A DNA stretch of 64,000 nucleotides, taken from Streptomyces venezuelae (lineage in GTDB: Bacteria > Actinomycetota > Actinomycetes > Streptomycetales > Streptomycetaceae). The DNA is taken from assembly GCF_008642335.1 (NCBI RefSeq), contig NZ_CP029191.1, forward strand, positions 6,200,001-6,264,000. Reading direction: 5' to 3'. A program made the translations under genes and the position numbers. A model generated the notes under the pieces. That model was not told the origin of the DNA, did no database searches, and saw only the letters and a program-made list of their open reading frames with translations. This document shows, piece after piece, positions 8,805 through 17,375 of this stretch; position 1 is the first letter of the stretch; the number at the start of each line of letters is the position of its first letter.

Positions 8805-9154
8805 GCGGCGACGGCGACGGCGAAGGAAAAGAGCAGCGGGACGACACCTACAAAGAATTCAAGGAAGCCGTCAATATGACGCCTCGCGCGCTCAAGGACT
8901 GGCTGGCCACGGACGACTCGAAGAGCGTGGGCCAGTCGGACGGCGGCGGCGAGAGCGTGGGACACGCGTCCGGGCGCCGCATCATCGAACTCCTGGAAAA
9001 GAAGAAGGCCGATCTCACGGACAGCGACATCGCGCACATGCGTAAAGTCGTCGGATACGTGCACCGCCATCTGAAGCAGCGGCCGAGCGGCGACGTCACG
9101 GAAACGCGGTGGCGATACTCCCTCATGAACTGGGGGCACGACCCGACGGCGTAG
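8801..9154 (+). CDS. DUF3140 family protein
   Basis: 117 residues beginning with TTG inside a TTGA overlap with the DUF2945 gene. The text EFKEAVNMTPRALKDWL, SGRRIIELLEKKKADLTDSDIAHMRKVVGYVHRHL and WRYSLMNWGHDP matches the DUF3140 family, an all-helical protein of unknown function often encoded next to DUF2945. The WL..D and VVGYV segments suggest a DNA-binding-like helical fold (inference). It sits 17 bases before the spore-photolyase-like gene, so the three probably form one transcript. Confidence 0.85.
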   Translation: MSGDGDGEGKEQRDDTYKEFKEAVNMTPRALKDWLATDDSKSVGQSDGGGESVGHASGRRIIELLEKKKADLTDSDIAHMRKVVGYVHRHLKQRPSGDVTETRWRYSLMNWGHDPTA

Positions 9155-9171
9155 AGGCGAGCAGGAACACC

Positions 9172-10344
9172 ATGAGCACCGGTCCCGGAGAGCCCGAGCA
9201 GCAAGCCCTTTTCGGGTGGTCGGACACCGTGCCCGAGGGCGCCGCGCCCCCGCCGGGCCGCGCCTTCCGCGACAGCCCCGAAGCCCGCCGCATGCTCGAC
9301 GTGCGCGAGGTCTACGCCGAGCCCGCCGCCCTCGACTCCCCGCGCGGTCAGCAGATCATGAGCCGGCTCCCGCCGGACGTGCGGGTGACCGAGGTCGACG
9401 GGCACTGGCGCATCCCGTCCCTGCACGGCAACGACGGCAACATCGGCCGGTGGGTCCGGATCAAGACCGAGACGCTCGTCCTCGGTGTCAAGCACAAGCT
9501 CGCCACCCGCCCCAACGGCCGCTCCGCCGACTGGATCGCCCCGGGCCCCTCCAACGGGTGCGCGATGGCCTGCGCCTACTGCTACGTCCCACGGCGCAAG
9601 GGCTTCGCCAACCCCATCACGCTGTTCACCAACATCGAGGCGATCGTCGCCCACGTCCGGCGCCACGTGCGGGCCCAGGGCCCGAAGACCGAGCCCAACC
9701 AGTGCGACCCGCGGGCGTGGGTGTACGACATCGGCGAGAACGGGGACTGTTCCGTCGACGCCCTGGTCAGCGACAACACGGCCGACCTCGTCGCCGCGTT
9801 CCGCGCCATGCCGACCGCCAAGGCCTCCTTCGCGACCAAGTTCGTCAACCCCGACCTGCTCGCGCTCGACCCGCGGGGGCGCACGCGGGTGCGCTTCTCC
9901 GTCATGCCTCCCGACGACGCGCGGCTCCTCGACATCCGCACCAGCCCGGTCCCCGAGCGGATCGCCGCGGCCGCCGACTTCCTCGACGCGGGGTACGAGG
10001 TCCACTTCAACCTCTCGCCCGTCGTGCTGCGCCCCGGATGGCAGCGGGACTGGGCCGAGCTGCTCGTCCACCTCGACGACGTCCTGCCCGCCCGCGTCAA
10101 GGAGCAGGCGGCCGCCGAGATCATCATGCTGACCCACAACGCGGGGCTCCACGAGGTCAACCTGGGCTGGCACCCCAAGGCCGAGGAGCTCCTCTGGCAG
10201 CCGGACGCGCAGGAGACGAAGCGGTCGCAGAACGGGGCCCTCAACGTCCGCTACTCCCAGGACGTCAAGCGCCAGGCCCTCGCGCGCCTCCACCAGCTCC
10301 TCGAGGAACACGCGCCCTGGCTGCGCATCCGGTACGCCTTCTGA
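9172..10344 (+). CDS. Spore photoproduct lyase family radical SAM protein
   Basis: 390 residues. CAMACAYC (C-x3-C-x2-C, about residues 128-135) is the radical-SAM [4Fe-4S] motif, and SADWIAPGPSNGC, YVPRRKGFANPITLFTN and YDIGENGDCSVDAL are typical of the SplB-like family in actinomycetes. Endospore SplB reverts the thymine spore photoproduct; Streptomyces does not make endospores, so this homologue may repair DNA in exospores or act on another radical substrate. Start ATG 9172 follows AGGAAC. It lies directly after the DUF2945-DUF3140 pair, a possible DNA-maintenance operon. Confidence 0.87.
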   Translation: MSTGPGEPEQQALFGWSDTVPEGAAPPPGRAFRDSPEARRMLDVREVYAEPAALDSPRGQQIMSRLPPDVRVTEVDGHWRIPSLHGNDGNIGRWVRIKTETLVLGVKHKLATRPNGRSADWIAPGPSNGCAMACAYCYVPRRKGFANPITLFTNIEAIVAHVRRHVRAQGPKTEPNQCDPRAWVYDIGENGDCSVDALVSDNTADLVAAFRAMPTAKASFATKFVNPDLLALDPRGRTRVRFSVMPPDDARLLDIRTSPVPERIAAAADFLDAGYEVHFNLSPVVLRPGWQRDWAELLVHLDDVLPARVKEQAAAEIIMLTHNAGLHEVNLGWHPKAEELLWQPDAQETKRSQNGALNVRYSQDVKRQALARLHQLLEEHAPWLRIRYAF

Positions 10345-10517
10345 CGAGCCCGGTCCTGCGATCCCGGTCCTGGATCCCGGTCGTGAGAGGAGGATCGTTA
10401 CTTCTTTCACGTACGGGTGATATGGGGCGTATCGGGACGGAGGGCTGGGGAGTCACCGGGCGGCTCGCGTTGCTCGTCGAGCCGCAGGCAACTCAGCTCA
10501 CAGGAAAGAGAGTTCAC

Positions 10518-10715
10518 ATGCGCCGCTCCGCCGCCGTCATCCTCGGTGCCGTCATGCTGCTGGGGGTCCTCGCGGTGCCCGCCAGTGCCGTGCCGGACCC
10601 CGTCACGACCGTCGACTGCCTGACCCAGGCGGCCGGCGACGTCACGTCCCTCGTCGACCCGGCGAGTCTCGGCGTCCCCTCGGAGGTGCCGGGCGCGGCG
10701 TGCCTCGCTCCGTGA
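10518..10715 (+). CDS. Small secreted protein (65 aa)
   Basis: A Sec signal peptide (MRRSAAVILGAVMLLGVLAVPASA) leaves a mature chain of about 41 residues with two cysteines (VDC...AAC) that could form one disulfide. GGAAAGAG precedes the ATG at 10518. It resembles short exported proteins common in Streptomyces genomes; no function is known. Upstream 10345-10517 is an intergenic stretch with a short direct repeat (GATCCCGGTC, 10367-10390 region) and no other gene. Confidence 0.75.
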   Translation: MRRSAAVILGAVMLLGVLAVPASAVPDPVTTVDCLTQAAGDVTSLVDPASLGVPSEVPGAACLAP

Positions 10716-10730
10716 CGGTCTGAAGGGGCG

Positions 10731-10750
10731 GGCGGCCCGCGCGGGCCGCC
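10731..10750. terminator. 20-bp perfect palindrome, bidirectional terminator
   Basis: GGCGGCCCGC directly followed by its reverse complement separates two convergent small secreted-protein genes; it ends immediately before the stop codon of the minus-strand gene. Confidence 0.65.
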
Positions 10751-10975
10751 TCAGCCGCCCCATCGGTAGCCGTCGCCGAAGAGGAGCGTGTGCTCCAGCA
10801 CGTCCTCCATCGGGTCGTCGATCTGGCCGGTGTTGACCAGCGCGACCACGGGCGCGTTGTGCGAGTTCTCGTGCGTCTCGTCGGCGTGTGCCGTGCCGGA
10901 GCACAGGACGGCCGGTGCGGCCGCTGCGGTGACCAGGGTCCAGCGGGACATCTTCCGTACCCAATTGCCGTTCAC
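10751..10975 (-). CDS. Small secreted protein (74 aa)
   Basis: GTG 10975 follows a strong AAGGAGG five bases upstream. The first 31 residues (NWVRKMSRWTLVTAAAAPAVLCSGTAHA) are a signal peptide; the mature part is acidic and His/Asn-containing (DETHENSHNAPVVALVNTGQIDDPMEDVLEHTLLFGDGYRWGG). A Cys near the cleavage region (VLCSG) could also make it a lipoprotein. No family recognised. Lies between two other tiny exported proteins. Confidence 0.7.
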   Translation of the reverse strand: MNGNWVRKMSRWTLVTAAAAPAVLCSGTAHADETHENSHNAPVVALVNTGQIDDPMEDVLEHTLLFGDGYRWGG

Positions 10976-11143
10976 TGCGGCCTCCTTGGAGCGTGCGCGT
11001 GCGGGCCGCCGGTCGCGGCCCGCTCACCGGGGGTAACCCGGGCGCGCTCGTGAAGTCACCGATTGTCACTGACGATCATACGAACGGGTTGTCGCCGTCC
11101 GTCGCCCGAATGACCCAATCCCTCTGTCCCGTAAGGCTTCCGC

Positions 11144-11335
11144 ATGTTCCGTCACGCTCTGGCTCTCGCTCTCTTCGCCCTTGCCGCTGCTATGGGACCG
11201 GCCGCGGCGACCACCGGCGCGGCGAATCCCGGCCCGCTGCCCCTGCCGCTGCCCGTCGCCGACACCGTCGTCAATGAAGGGGTCTCGGTCGAGGGGCCGC
11301 TGATCAACAACATCGGCCTGCCCACCGTGTTGTGA
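11144..11335 (+). CDS. Small secreted protein (63 aa)
   Basis: ATG 11144 opens a signal peptide (FRHALALALFALAAAMGPAAA) and a short mature part of about 40 residues rich in Pro, Leu, Val and Asn (PLPLPLPVADTVVNEGVSVEG, then PLINNIGLPTVL). The Val/Asn-rich end vaguely recalls short surface-active or amyloid-like proteins but is not a chaplin or rodlin by any motif I can see. No clear ribosome site; the start rests on the signal peptide. Confidence 0.6.
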   Translation: MFRHALALALFALAAAMGPAAATTGAANPGPLPLPLPVADTVVNEGVSVEGPLINNIGLPTVL

Positions 11336-11353
11336 CCGTGCAGGTGAGAGGGG

Positions 11354-12010
11354 TCAGGTGCGGAGTCCGGGCGGGAAGCCGGTCCAGCGCAGGGCCTCGG
11401 GCAGGTGCCCCATGTCGTTGTAGAGCACCAGCGCGGCGGGGCGGCCCGGGGTGTAACGGATGACGGTCAGGGCCGCGTTGCCGTGGTTCAGGCCGAGCCA
11501 GCGTGCGGGTGGGGCGTCGAGTGCGGCGCGGACCAGCCAGGCGGTCAGGAAGTTGTGGGTGACGAGGAGTTCGTGGCGCGGAGTGTCACCGGGGACGGGG
11601 CCGGTGAAGCGGGACAGCGCCTCGGCGGCGAGTGCGGGGCCTTCCTCGCGTTCCGCGTCGGGGAAGCGGGCCAGGCGTTCCAGGGTCGCGTCGGCCGTTT
11701 CCGGGGGCAGTTCCTCCGTGCGCGGGATGTAGGGGAGGTAGTCGCCCGCCGGGGCCGAGCGGATCAGGGGGGCGTTGCCGTCCAGGGCGTCGGACATCAG
11801 GGTCGCGGTCTGTTCGGCCCGGGGGAGGGGGCCGTGGTGGATCGCCGCGAACGGGATGCCGCGCAGCCGCTCGCCGAGCAGGGCCGCCTGTGCGCGGCCT
11901 CCCGGCGTGAGGCCGCTCTCGTCGGGCGTGGCCTCGCCGTGCCGGGTGATGTAGAGGTGGCGGGCGGACGTCGCGTCGGTGTCGGCCGTACGGGTCGTGG
12001 GGGTGATCAT
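11354..12010 (-). CDS. Histidine phosphatase (phosphoglycerate mutase-like)
   Basis: 218 residues. YITRHGEATPDESGLTPGGRAQAALLGERL carries the RHGE motif with the catalytic His, and HGPLPRAEQTA plus LLVTHNF supply the remaining phosphate-pocket residues of the histidine phosphatase superfamily. Members dephosphorylate diverse metabolites; this one is broad-type with no specificity clue. ATG 12010 begins about 20 residues before RHGE, normal for the family. It is divergent from the M20 amidohydrolase with 132 bases between. Confidence 0.87.
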   Translation of the reverse strand: MITPTTRTADTDATSARHLYITRHGEATPDESGLTPGGRAQAALLGERLRGIPFAAIHHGPLPRAEQTATLMSDALDGNAPLIRSAPAGDYLPYIPRTEELPPETADATLERLARFPDAEREEGPALAAEALSRFTGPVPGDTPRHELLVTHNFLTAWLVRAALDAPPARWLGLNHGNAALTVIRYTPGRPAALVLYNDMGHLPEALRWTGFPPGLRT

Positions 12011-12142
12011 GACGGCAGGGACGCCCTCGCGTTCCGCGTCGGTTCCGCCCGCTCGTGCGGACCCGGCGCAGGTTCCGCCCGCCCCGAAGGCCGCACGAGA
12101 CCGTACGTAGGGTGGCGGGACACCACAGAAGAGGAGCGTGAC

Positions 12143-13399
12143 ATGTCCGCCGCCGAACGGAAGCCTGCCGCCCTGCTGGGCCTGGACGCCATCAAGGATG
12201 ACCTCGCCGCCCTCTACCGCGACCTGCACGCCCACCCCGAGCTGTCCTTCGCCGAGCACCGCACGGCCGCCGAGGTCGCCCGCCATGTGGAGTCGTACGG
12301 CTACGACGTCACGACCGGCGTCGGCCGCACCGGCGTGGTCGCCGTCCTGGAGAACGGCGCGGGACCGACCGTCCTGCTGCGCGCCGACTTCGACGGGCTG
12401 CCCGTGACCGAGCGCACCGGGCTGCCGTACGCGTCCGTGCACGACGGGGTGATGCACGCGTGCGGGCACGACATGCACGTCACCTGTCTGCTGGGCGCGC
12501 TGAAGCTGCTCGCGGACGCCCGCGCCGACTGGTCGGGCCGGATCGTCGGTGTCTTCCAGCCCGCGGAGGAGGTCGCCAAGGGCGCGCAGGCGATGGTCCG
12601 GGACGACTTCTACGCGCGGTTCGGCGTGCCGGACGTCGTGCTCGGGCAGCACGTCGCGCCGCTGCCCGCCGGGATGATCGGCGCGCACCCGGGGCCCGCC
12701 TTCGCGGCCACCGACTCCCTGCGCGTGCGGATGTTCGGCAAGGGCGCGCACGGTTCGCGGCCGGAGTCGTCGATCGACCCCGTGGTGATGGCGGCCGCGA
12801 CGGTGATGCGGCTGCAGACGGTCGTGTCCCGGGAGATCTCCGGCGCCGAGACGGCCGTGGTGACCGTCGGCTCGCTCCAGGCGGGCACGAAGGACAACAT
12901 CATCCCCGACGAGGCCGAGCTGAAGATCAACATCCGATCGTACACGCCCGAGGTCCGTGCGAAGGTGCTCGCCGCCGTCGAGCGCATCGTCAAGGGCGAG
13001 GCGGCCACGGCAGGCGCGGAGCGGGAGCCCGAGATCACGGAGATCGACTCGTTCCCCGTGCTCGACAACGACGCCGACGCCGTGACGAAGACGATGGCCG
13101 CCGTCGGCGCGGTGCTCGGGGAGGACCGTGTCTTCGACCCCGGTCCGGTCACCGGCAGCGAGGACGTCGGGTACTTCGCGACCTCCGCCGACCGCGAAGT
13201 GCCCCTCTGCTACTGGCTGTTCGGCGGCGCAGACCCCGCGGAGGTCGCCGCGGCGCAGAAGGCGGGGACCTACGAGCGGGACATCCCCTCCAACCACTCG
13301 CCGTTCTTCGCGCCGCTGGTCGAGCCGACCCTGACCACCGGGGTCACGGCGCTCACAGCGGGTGCGCTGGCGTGGCTGGGCGGCCGGCCGTCACAGTGA
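12143..13399 (+). CDS. M20 family amidohydrolase (IAA-amino acid/hippurate hydrolase type)
   Basis: 418 residues of an M20D peptidase/amidohydrolase: RDLHAHPELSF, LRADFDGLPVTE, HACGHDMHVT (metal His and Asp), FQPAEEVAKGAQAM (catalytic and metal Glu), then the dimerisation lid GKGAHGSRPESSIDP and the final SEDVGYFA and NHSPFF. Such enzymes cleave N-acyl or aminoacyl amides using two metals in the cytoplasm. GAGGAG lies seven bases before ATG 12143. The TGA at 13397-13399 lies inside a 29-bp palindrome that separates it from convergent cobN. Confidence 0.92.
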   Translation: MSAAERKPAALLGLDAIKDDLAALYRDLHAHPELSFAEHRTAAEVARHVESYGYDVTTGVGRTGVVAVLENGAGPTVLLRADFDGLPVTERTGLPYASVHDGVMHACGHDMHVTCLLGALKLLADARADWSGRIVGVFQPAEEVAKGAQAMVRDDFYARFGVPDVVLGQHVAPLPAGMIGAHPGPAFAATDSLRVRMFGKGAHGSRPESSIDPVVMAAATVMRLQTVVSREISGAETAVVTVGSLQAGTKDNIIPDEAELKINIRSYTPEVRAKVLAAVERIVKGEAATAGAEREPEITEIDSFPVLDNDADAVTKTMAAVGAVLGEDRVFDPGPVTGSEDVGYFATSADREVPLCYWLFGGADPAEVAAAQKAGTYERDIPSNHSPFFAPLVEPTLTTGVTALTAGALAWLGGRPSQ

Positions 13400-13409
13400 C
13401 GGCCGGCCG
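13381..13409. terminator. 29-bp hairpin spanning the amidohydrolase stop codon
   Basis: Fourteen-base arms (CGGCCGGCCGTCAC and its complement) flank one base. The stop codon of the plus-strand gene lies inside the right arm. It sits between convergent genes and probably terminates both. Confidence 0.75.
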
Positions 13410-13444
13410 TAAGAGGCCTGCGGAGGAACGCTGGTGACGGGGGC

Positions 13445-16400
13445 TCAGCCCTCGTCGCCGCCGTCCTCCAGGTTGCCCTCGGTCTCCAGGTAGGCCTGTC
13501 GCAGCGCTTCGAGCACCGCCGGGTCCGGCTTCGCCCACATGCCGCGCGACTCCGCCTCCAGGAGGCGCTCCGCGATGCCGTGCAGCGCCCAGGGGTTGTT
13601 CTCCTGGAGGAACTGACGGTTCGTCGGGTCCAGGACGTACGTCTCGGTGAGCTTGTCGTACATCCAGTCGGCGACGACGCCCGTCGTGGCGTCGTACCCG
13701 AACAGGTAGTCCACCGTGGCGGCGAGTTCGAAGGCGCCCTTGTAGCCGTGGCGGCGCATCGCCTCGATCCACTTCGGGTTGACCACGCGGGCGCGGAAGA
13801 CGCGGCTGGTCTCCTCGACCAGCGTGCGCGTGCGGACCGTCTCGGGGCGGGTCGAGTCGCCGATGTACGCCTCCGGGGCGGTGCCCCGCAGCGCGCGCAC
13901 GGTCGCCACCATGCCGCCGTGGTACTGGAAGTAGTCGTCCGAGTCCGCGATGTCGTGCTCGCGGGTGTCCGTGTTCTTCGCGGCCACCGCGATGCGCTTG
14001 TACGCGGTCTCCATCTCGGCGCGGGCCGGGCGCCCTTCGAGGCCGCGCCCGTAGGCGTAACCGCCCCACACCGTGTAGACCTCGGCGAGGTCCGCGTCGG
14101 TGCGCCAGTCGCGGGAGTCGATGAGCTGGAGCAGACCCGCGCCGTACGTGCCCGGGCGCGACCCGAAGATGCGGGTGGTGGCCCGGCGCTCGTCGCCGTG
14201 CTCGGCGAGGTCGGCCTGGGCGTGGGCGCGGACGTAGTTGCGGTCGGCGGGCTCGTCCAGGGAGGCGGCGAGCCGCACCGCGTCGTCGAGCAGCCCGATC
14301 GTGTGCGGGAACGCGTCGCGGAAGAAGCCCGAGATGCGCAGCGTCACGTCGATGCGCGGGCGGCCCAGCTCCTCGTACGGAACGGCCTCCAGGCCCGTCA
14401 CGCGGCGCGACGCGTCGTCCCAGACCGGGCGGACGCCGAGCAGCGCCATCGCCTCGGCGACGTCGTCGCCCGCGGTGCGCATCGCGCTCGTGCCCCACAG
14501 GGACAGGCCCACGGAGGTCGGGTGCTCACCGTCGTTGTCCTGCTTGTACCGCTCCACCAGCGAGTCGGCCAGCGCCTGGCCCGTCTCCCACGCGAGGCGG
14601 GAGGGGACGGCCTTCGGGTCGACCGAGTAGAAGTTGCGGCCGGTCGGCAGGACGTTGACCAGACCGCGCAGCGGCGATCCGGACGGGCCCGCCGGGACGA
14701 AGCCGCCGTTCAGGGCGTGCACGGCGTGGTCGAGCTCGGCGGTGGTCGCCGCGAGGCGCGGCACGACCTCGCGGGCCGCGAACTCCAGGATGGCGGCGAC
14801 CTGTTCGCCGTGGTCCCCGGCGACGGAGACCGCGGCCGCCGGGTCCCAGTCCGCGTCGTCCATCGCCTGGACCAGCGCGCGTGCCTTGTCCTCGGCCTCG
14901 TCGGCCGTCACGCGCGTGGCCGCCGACTCGTCGAGGCCCAGCGCCTCGCGCAGACCCGGCAGCGCGGTCGTGCCGCCCCAGATCTGGCGGGCGCGCAGCA
15001 CCGCGAGGACGAGGTTGACGCGGTCGGCGCCGGCCGGCGGGTTGCCGAGGACGTGCAGACCGTCACGGATCTGCATGTCCTTGATCTCGCAGAGCCAGCC
15101 GTCGACGTGCAGCAGGAAGTCGTCGAAGCCGTCGTCGTCCGGGCGCTGTTCGAGGCCCAGGTCGTGGTCCAGCTTCGCGGCCTGGATGAGCGTCCAGATC
15201 TGCGCGCGGATCGCCGGGAGCTTCGCCGGGTCCATGGAGCTGATCTGCGCGTACTCGTCGAGGAGCTGCTCCAGGCGCGCGATGTCGCCGTAGGAGTCGG
15301 CGCGCGCCATCGGCGGCACCAGGTGGTCGATGAGCGTGGCGTGGACGCGGCGCTTGGCCTGCGTGCCCTCGCCCGGGTCGTTGACCAGGAACGGATAGAT
15401 CAGCGGCAGGTCGCCGAGCGCGGCGTCGGGCCCGCAGGCCGCGGAGAGGCCCGCGTTCTTGCCGGGCAGCCACTCCAGGTTGCCGTGCTTGCCGAGGTGG
15501 ATCATCGCGTCCGCGCCGAAGCCGTTGTCGGCGGCGGGCGCCGCGATCCACCGGTACGCCGCCAAGTAGTGGTGCGACGGCGGCAGGTCGGGGTCGTGGT
15601 AGATCGCGATGGGGTTCTCGCCGAAGCCGCGCGGCGGCTGGATGAGGATGAGCAGGTTCCCGCGGCGCAGCGCCGCGAGCACGATGTCGCCCTCCGGGTC
15701 GCCGCCCCGGCCCACGCGGGACCGGTCGAGGAACATCTCTCCGGGCGGCGGCCCCCAGTGCTCCTCGACGGAGTCGCGCAGCTCCTGCGGCAGCGTCGCG
15801 TACCACCGCTTGTAGTCGGCGGCCGGGATGCGCACCGGGTTGGCGGCGAGCTGCTCCTCGGTGAGCCAGTCCTGGTCGTGGCCGCCCGCGTCGATGAGCG
15901 CGCGGATCAGCTCGTCGCCGTCGCCGGAGACCAGCCCGGGAATGTCGGCCTCGGGGCCGAAGTCGTACCCCTCGGCGCGCAGCCTGCGCAGCAGCTCCAC
16001 GGCGGACGCCGGGGTGTCGAGGCCGACCGCGTTGCCGATGCGGGAGTGCTTCGTCGGGTACGCGGAGAGCACCAGGGCGAGGCGCTTGTCGGCGGCCGGG
16101 ATGTACTTGAGGCGTGCGTGGCGTACGGCGATTCCGGCGACGCGGGCCGCGCGCTCGGCGTCGGCGACGTACGCGGGAAGGCCGTCCTCGTCGATCTCCT
16201 TGAAGGAGAACGGGACGGTGATCAGGCGGCCGTCGAACTCCGGCACCGCGATCTGGCTCGCGGCGTCCAGCGGCGAGACGCCCTCGTCGTTCTCCTCCCA
16301 GGCCGAGCGCGACCCGGTCAGGCAGAGCGCCTGGAGGATCGGCACGTCGAGGCCGGTCAGCGCGCCCGCGTCCCACGACTCGTCGTCGCCGCCGGCGGAG

Positions 16401-17086
16401 GCCTCGGCGGGCTTGGTGCCGCCGGCCGCGAGGACCGTGGTCACGATGGTGTCGGCGACGCCCAGCGCCTCGATGAGCTCGGGTTCGGGGGCGCGCAGCG
16501 AGGCGACGTACAGCGGCAGGGCCCTGGCGCCCGCGTCCTCGATCGCGCCGCACAGCGCGTCCACGAACGCGGTGTTGCCGCTCATGTGGTGGGCGCGGTA
16601 GTAGAGCACCGCGACCGTCGGGCTGTCAGTGCCTTCGGCGCCGTCGGCGCGGGCCGTGCGCTCCAGCGGGCCCCACGAGGGGGCGGCCGCGGGCGGCTCG
16701 AAGCCGTGGCCGGTGAGCAGCACGGTGTCCGAGAGGAAGCGGGCCAGCTGCTCCAGGTTCGCGGGGCCGCCGTGCGCCAGGTAGGCGTGCGCCTCGGCGG
16801 CGATGCCGACGGGCACGGTCGAGGAGGCCATGAGCTGGGCGTCGGGTGCCTGTTCACCGGTGAGCACGACCACGGGGAGGCCGGTCGCGATGAGCTGGTC
16901 GAGGCCGTCCTGCCAGGCGCGGACGCCGCCGAGGAGGCGTACGACGACGAGGTCGACGCCGTCGAGCAGGGCGGGCAGCTCCGCGAGGTCGAGGCGGGAC
17001 GGGTTGGCGAACCGGTAGTCGACCGGGCCTCCCGCCGCGCGGGCGCTGAGCAGGTCGGTGTCGGAGGTCGACAACAGCAGAAGCAT
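13445..17086 (-). CDS. cobN: Aerobic cobaltochelatase subunit CobN
   Basis: 1213 residues, the normal length of CobN, the large substrate-binding subunit of the ATP-dependent CobNST cobalt chelatase. It inserts Co2+ into hydrogenobyrinic acid a,c-diamide. Characteristic stretches include LIQPPRGFGENPIAIYHDPDLPPSHHYLAAYRW, MIHLGKHGNLEWLPGK (metal/tetrapyrrole histidines), FGSRPGTYGAGLLQLIDSRDW and the C-terminal NRQFLQENNPWALHGIAERLLEA. No cobS, cobT or ChlI/D-type AAA partner is in the window. The gene follows a cobalamin riboswitch on its own strand and should be switched off by adenosylcobalamin. Start ATG 17086. Confidence 0.96.
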   Translation of the reverse strand: MLLLLSTSDTDLLSARAAGGPVDYRFANPSRLDLAELPALLDGVDLVVVRLLGGVRAWQDGLDQLIATGLPVVVLTGEQAPDAQLMASSTVPVGIAAEAHAYLAHGGPANLEQLARFLSDTVLLTGHGFEPPAAAPSWGPLERTARADGAEGTDSPTVAVLYYRAHHMSGNTAFVDALCGAIEDAGARALPLYVASLRAPEPELIEALGVADTIVTTVLAAGGTKPAEASAGGDDESWDAGALTGLDVPILQALCLTGSRSAWEENDEGVSPLDAASQIAVPEFDGRLITVPFSFKEIDEDGLPAYVADAERAARVAGIAVRHARLKYIPAADKRLALVLSAYPTKHSRIGNAVGLDTPASAVELLRRLRAEGYDFGPEADIPGLVSGDGDELIRALIDAGGHDQDWLTEEQLAANPVRIPAADYKRWYATLPQELRDSVEEHWGPPPGEMFLDRSRVGRGGDPEGDIVLAALRRGNLLILIQPPRGFGENPIAIYHDPDLPPSHHYLAAYRWIAAPAADNGFGADAMIHLGKHGNLEWLPGKNAGLSAACGPDAALGDLPLIYPFLVNDPGEGTQAKRRVHATLIDHLVPPMARADSYGDIARLEQLLDEYAQISSMDPAKLPAIRAQIWTLIQAAKLDHDLGLEQRPDDDGFDDFLLHVDGWLCEIKDMQIRDGLHVLGNPPAGADRVNLVLAVLRARQIWGGTTALPGLREALGLDESAATRVTADEAEDKARALVQAMDDADWDPAAAVSVAGDHGEQVAAILEFAAREVVPRLAATTAELDHAVHALNGGFVPAGPSGSPLRGLVNVLPTGRNFYSVDPKAVPSRLAWETGQALADSLVERYKQDNDGEHPTSVGLSLWGTSAMRTAGDDVAEAMALLGVRPVWDDASRRVTGLEAVPYEELGRPRIDVTLRISGFFRDAFPHTIGLLDDAVRLAASLDEPADRNYVRAHAQADLAEHGDERRATTRIFGSRPGTYGAGLLQLIDSRDWRTDADLAEVYTVWGGYAYGRGLEGRPARAEMETAYKRIAVAAKNTDTREHDIADSDDYFQYHGGMVATVRALRGTAPEAYIGDSTRPETVRTRTLVEETSRVFRARVVNPKWIEAMRRHGYKGAFELAATVDYLFGYDATTGVVADWMYDKLTETYVLDPTNRQFLQENNPWALHGIAERLLEAESRGMWAKPDPAVLEALRQAYLETEGNLEDGGDEG

Positions 17087-17104
17087 GCGGGCGCAGGCCT
17101 TCCT

Positions 17105-17275
17105 CGGGGTGTCCGCGCCCCGGGTGGTCGTATGGACGGCAGGAGTTCCTGGCTCACCCCACGTGGGTGGGGCTCACAGTGGCGGGACCGCGCCGGATTC
17201 GCACCGGGCTTCCTCCCTCGGGTCCTGGTGGACCCACGCCGTCGCTGGCGTCGACGGACCTGGCGGTCCGCCGCC
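17105..17275 (-). ncRNA. Cobalamin (AdoCbl) riboswitch in the cobN leader
   Basis: On the minus strand the leader contains the conserved core in order: GGGAGGAAG, then CCGGTGCGAATCCGG, then GGTCCCGCCACTGTGA (B12 box GCCACTG at 17183-17177), a variable stem, and GCCAGGAACTCCTGCC. The cobN ATG is at 17086, about 20 bases past the 3' end, so repression could be at ribosome access. A TACTAT hexamer at 17284-17279 could be the -10, placing the RNA start near 17273. Outer boundaries are approximate. Confidence 0.92.
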
Positions 17276-17375
17276 TGCATAGTAAGTCCTGCCCGCGCTC
17301 CGCGGTGCGGGCACCTGCCCGGACGGTCCGGATCGGAAGGCGACCGGCCGGATCCGCGTGGGTATGCTCGCCGCC

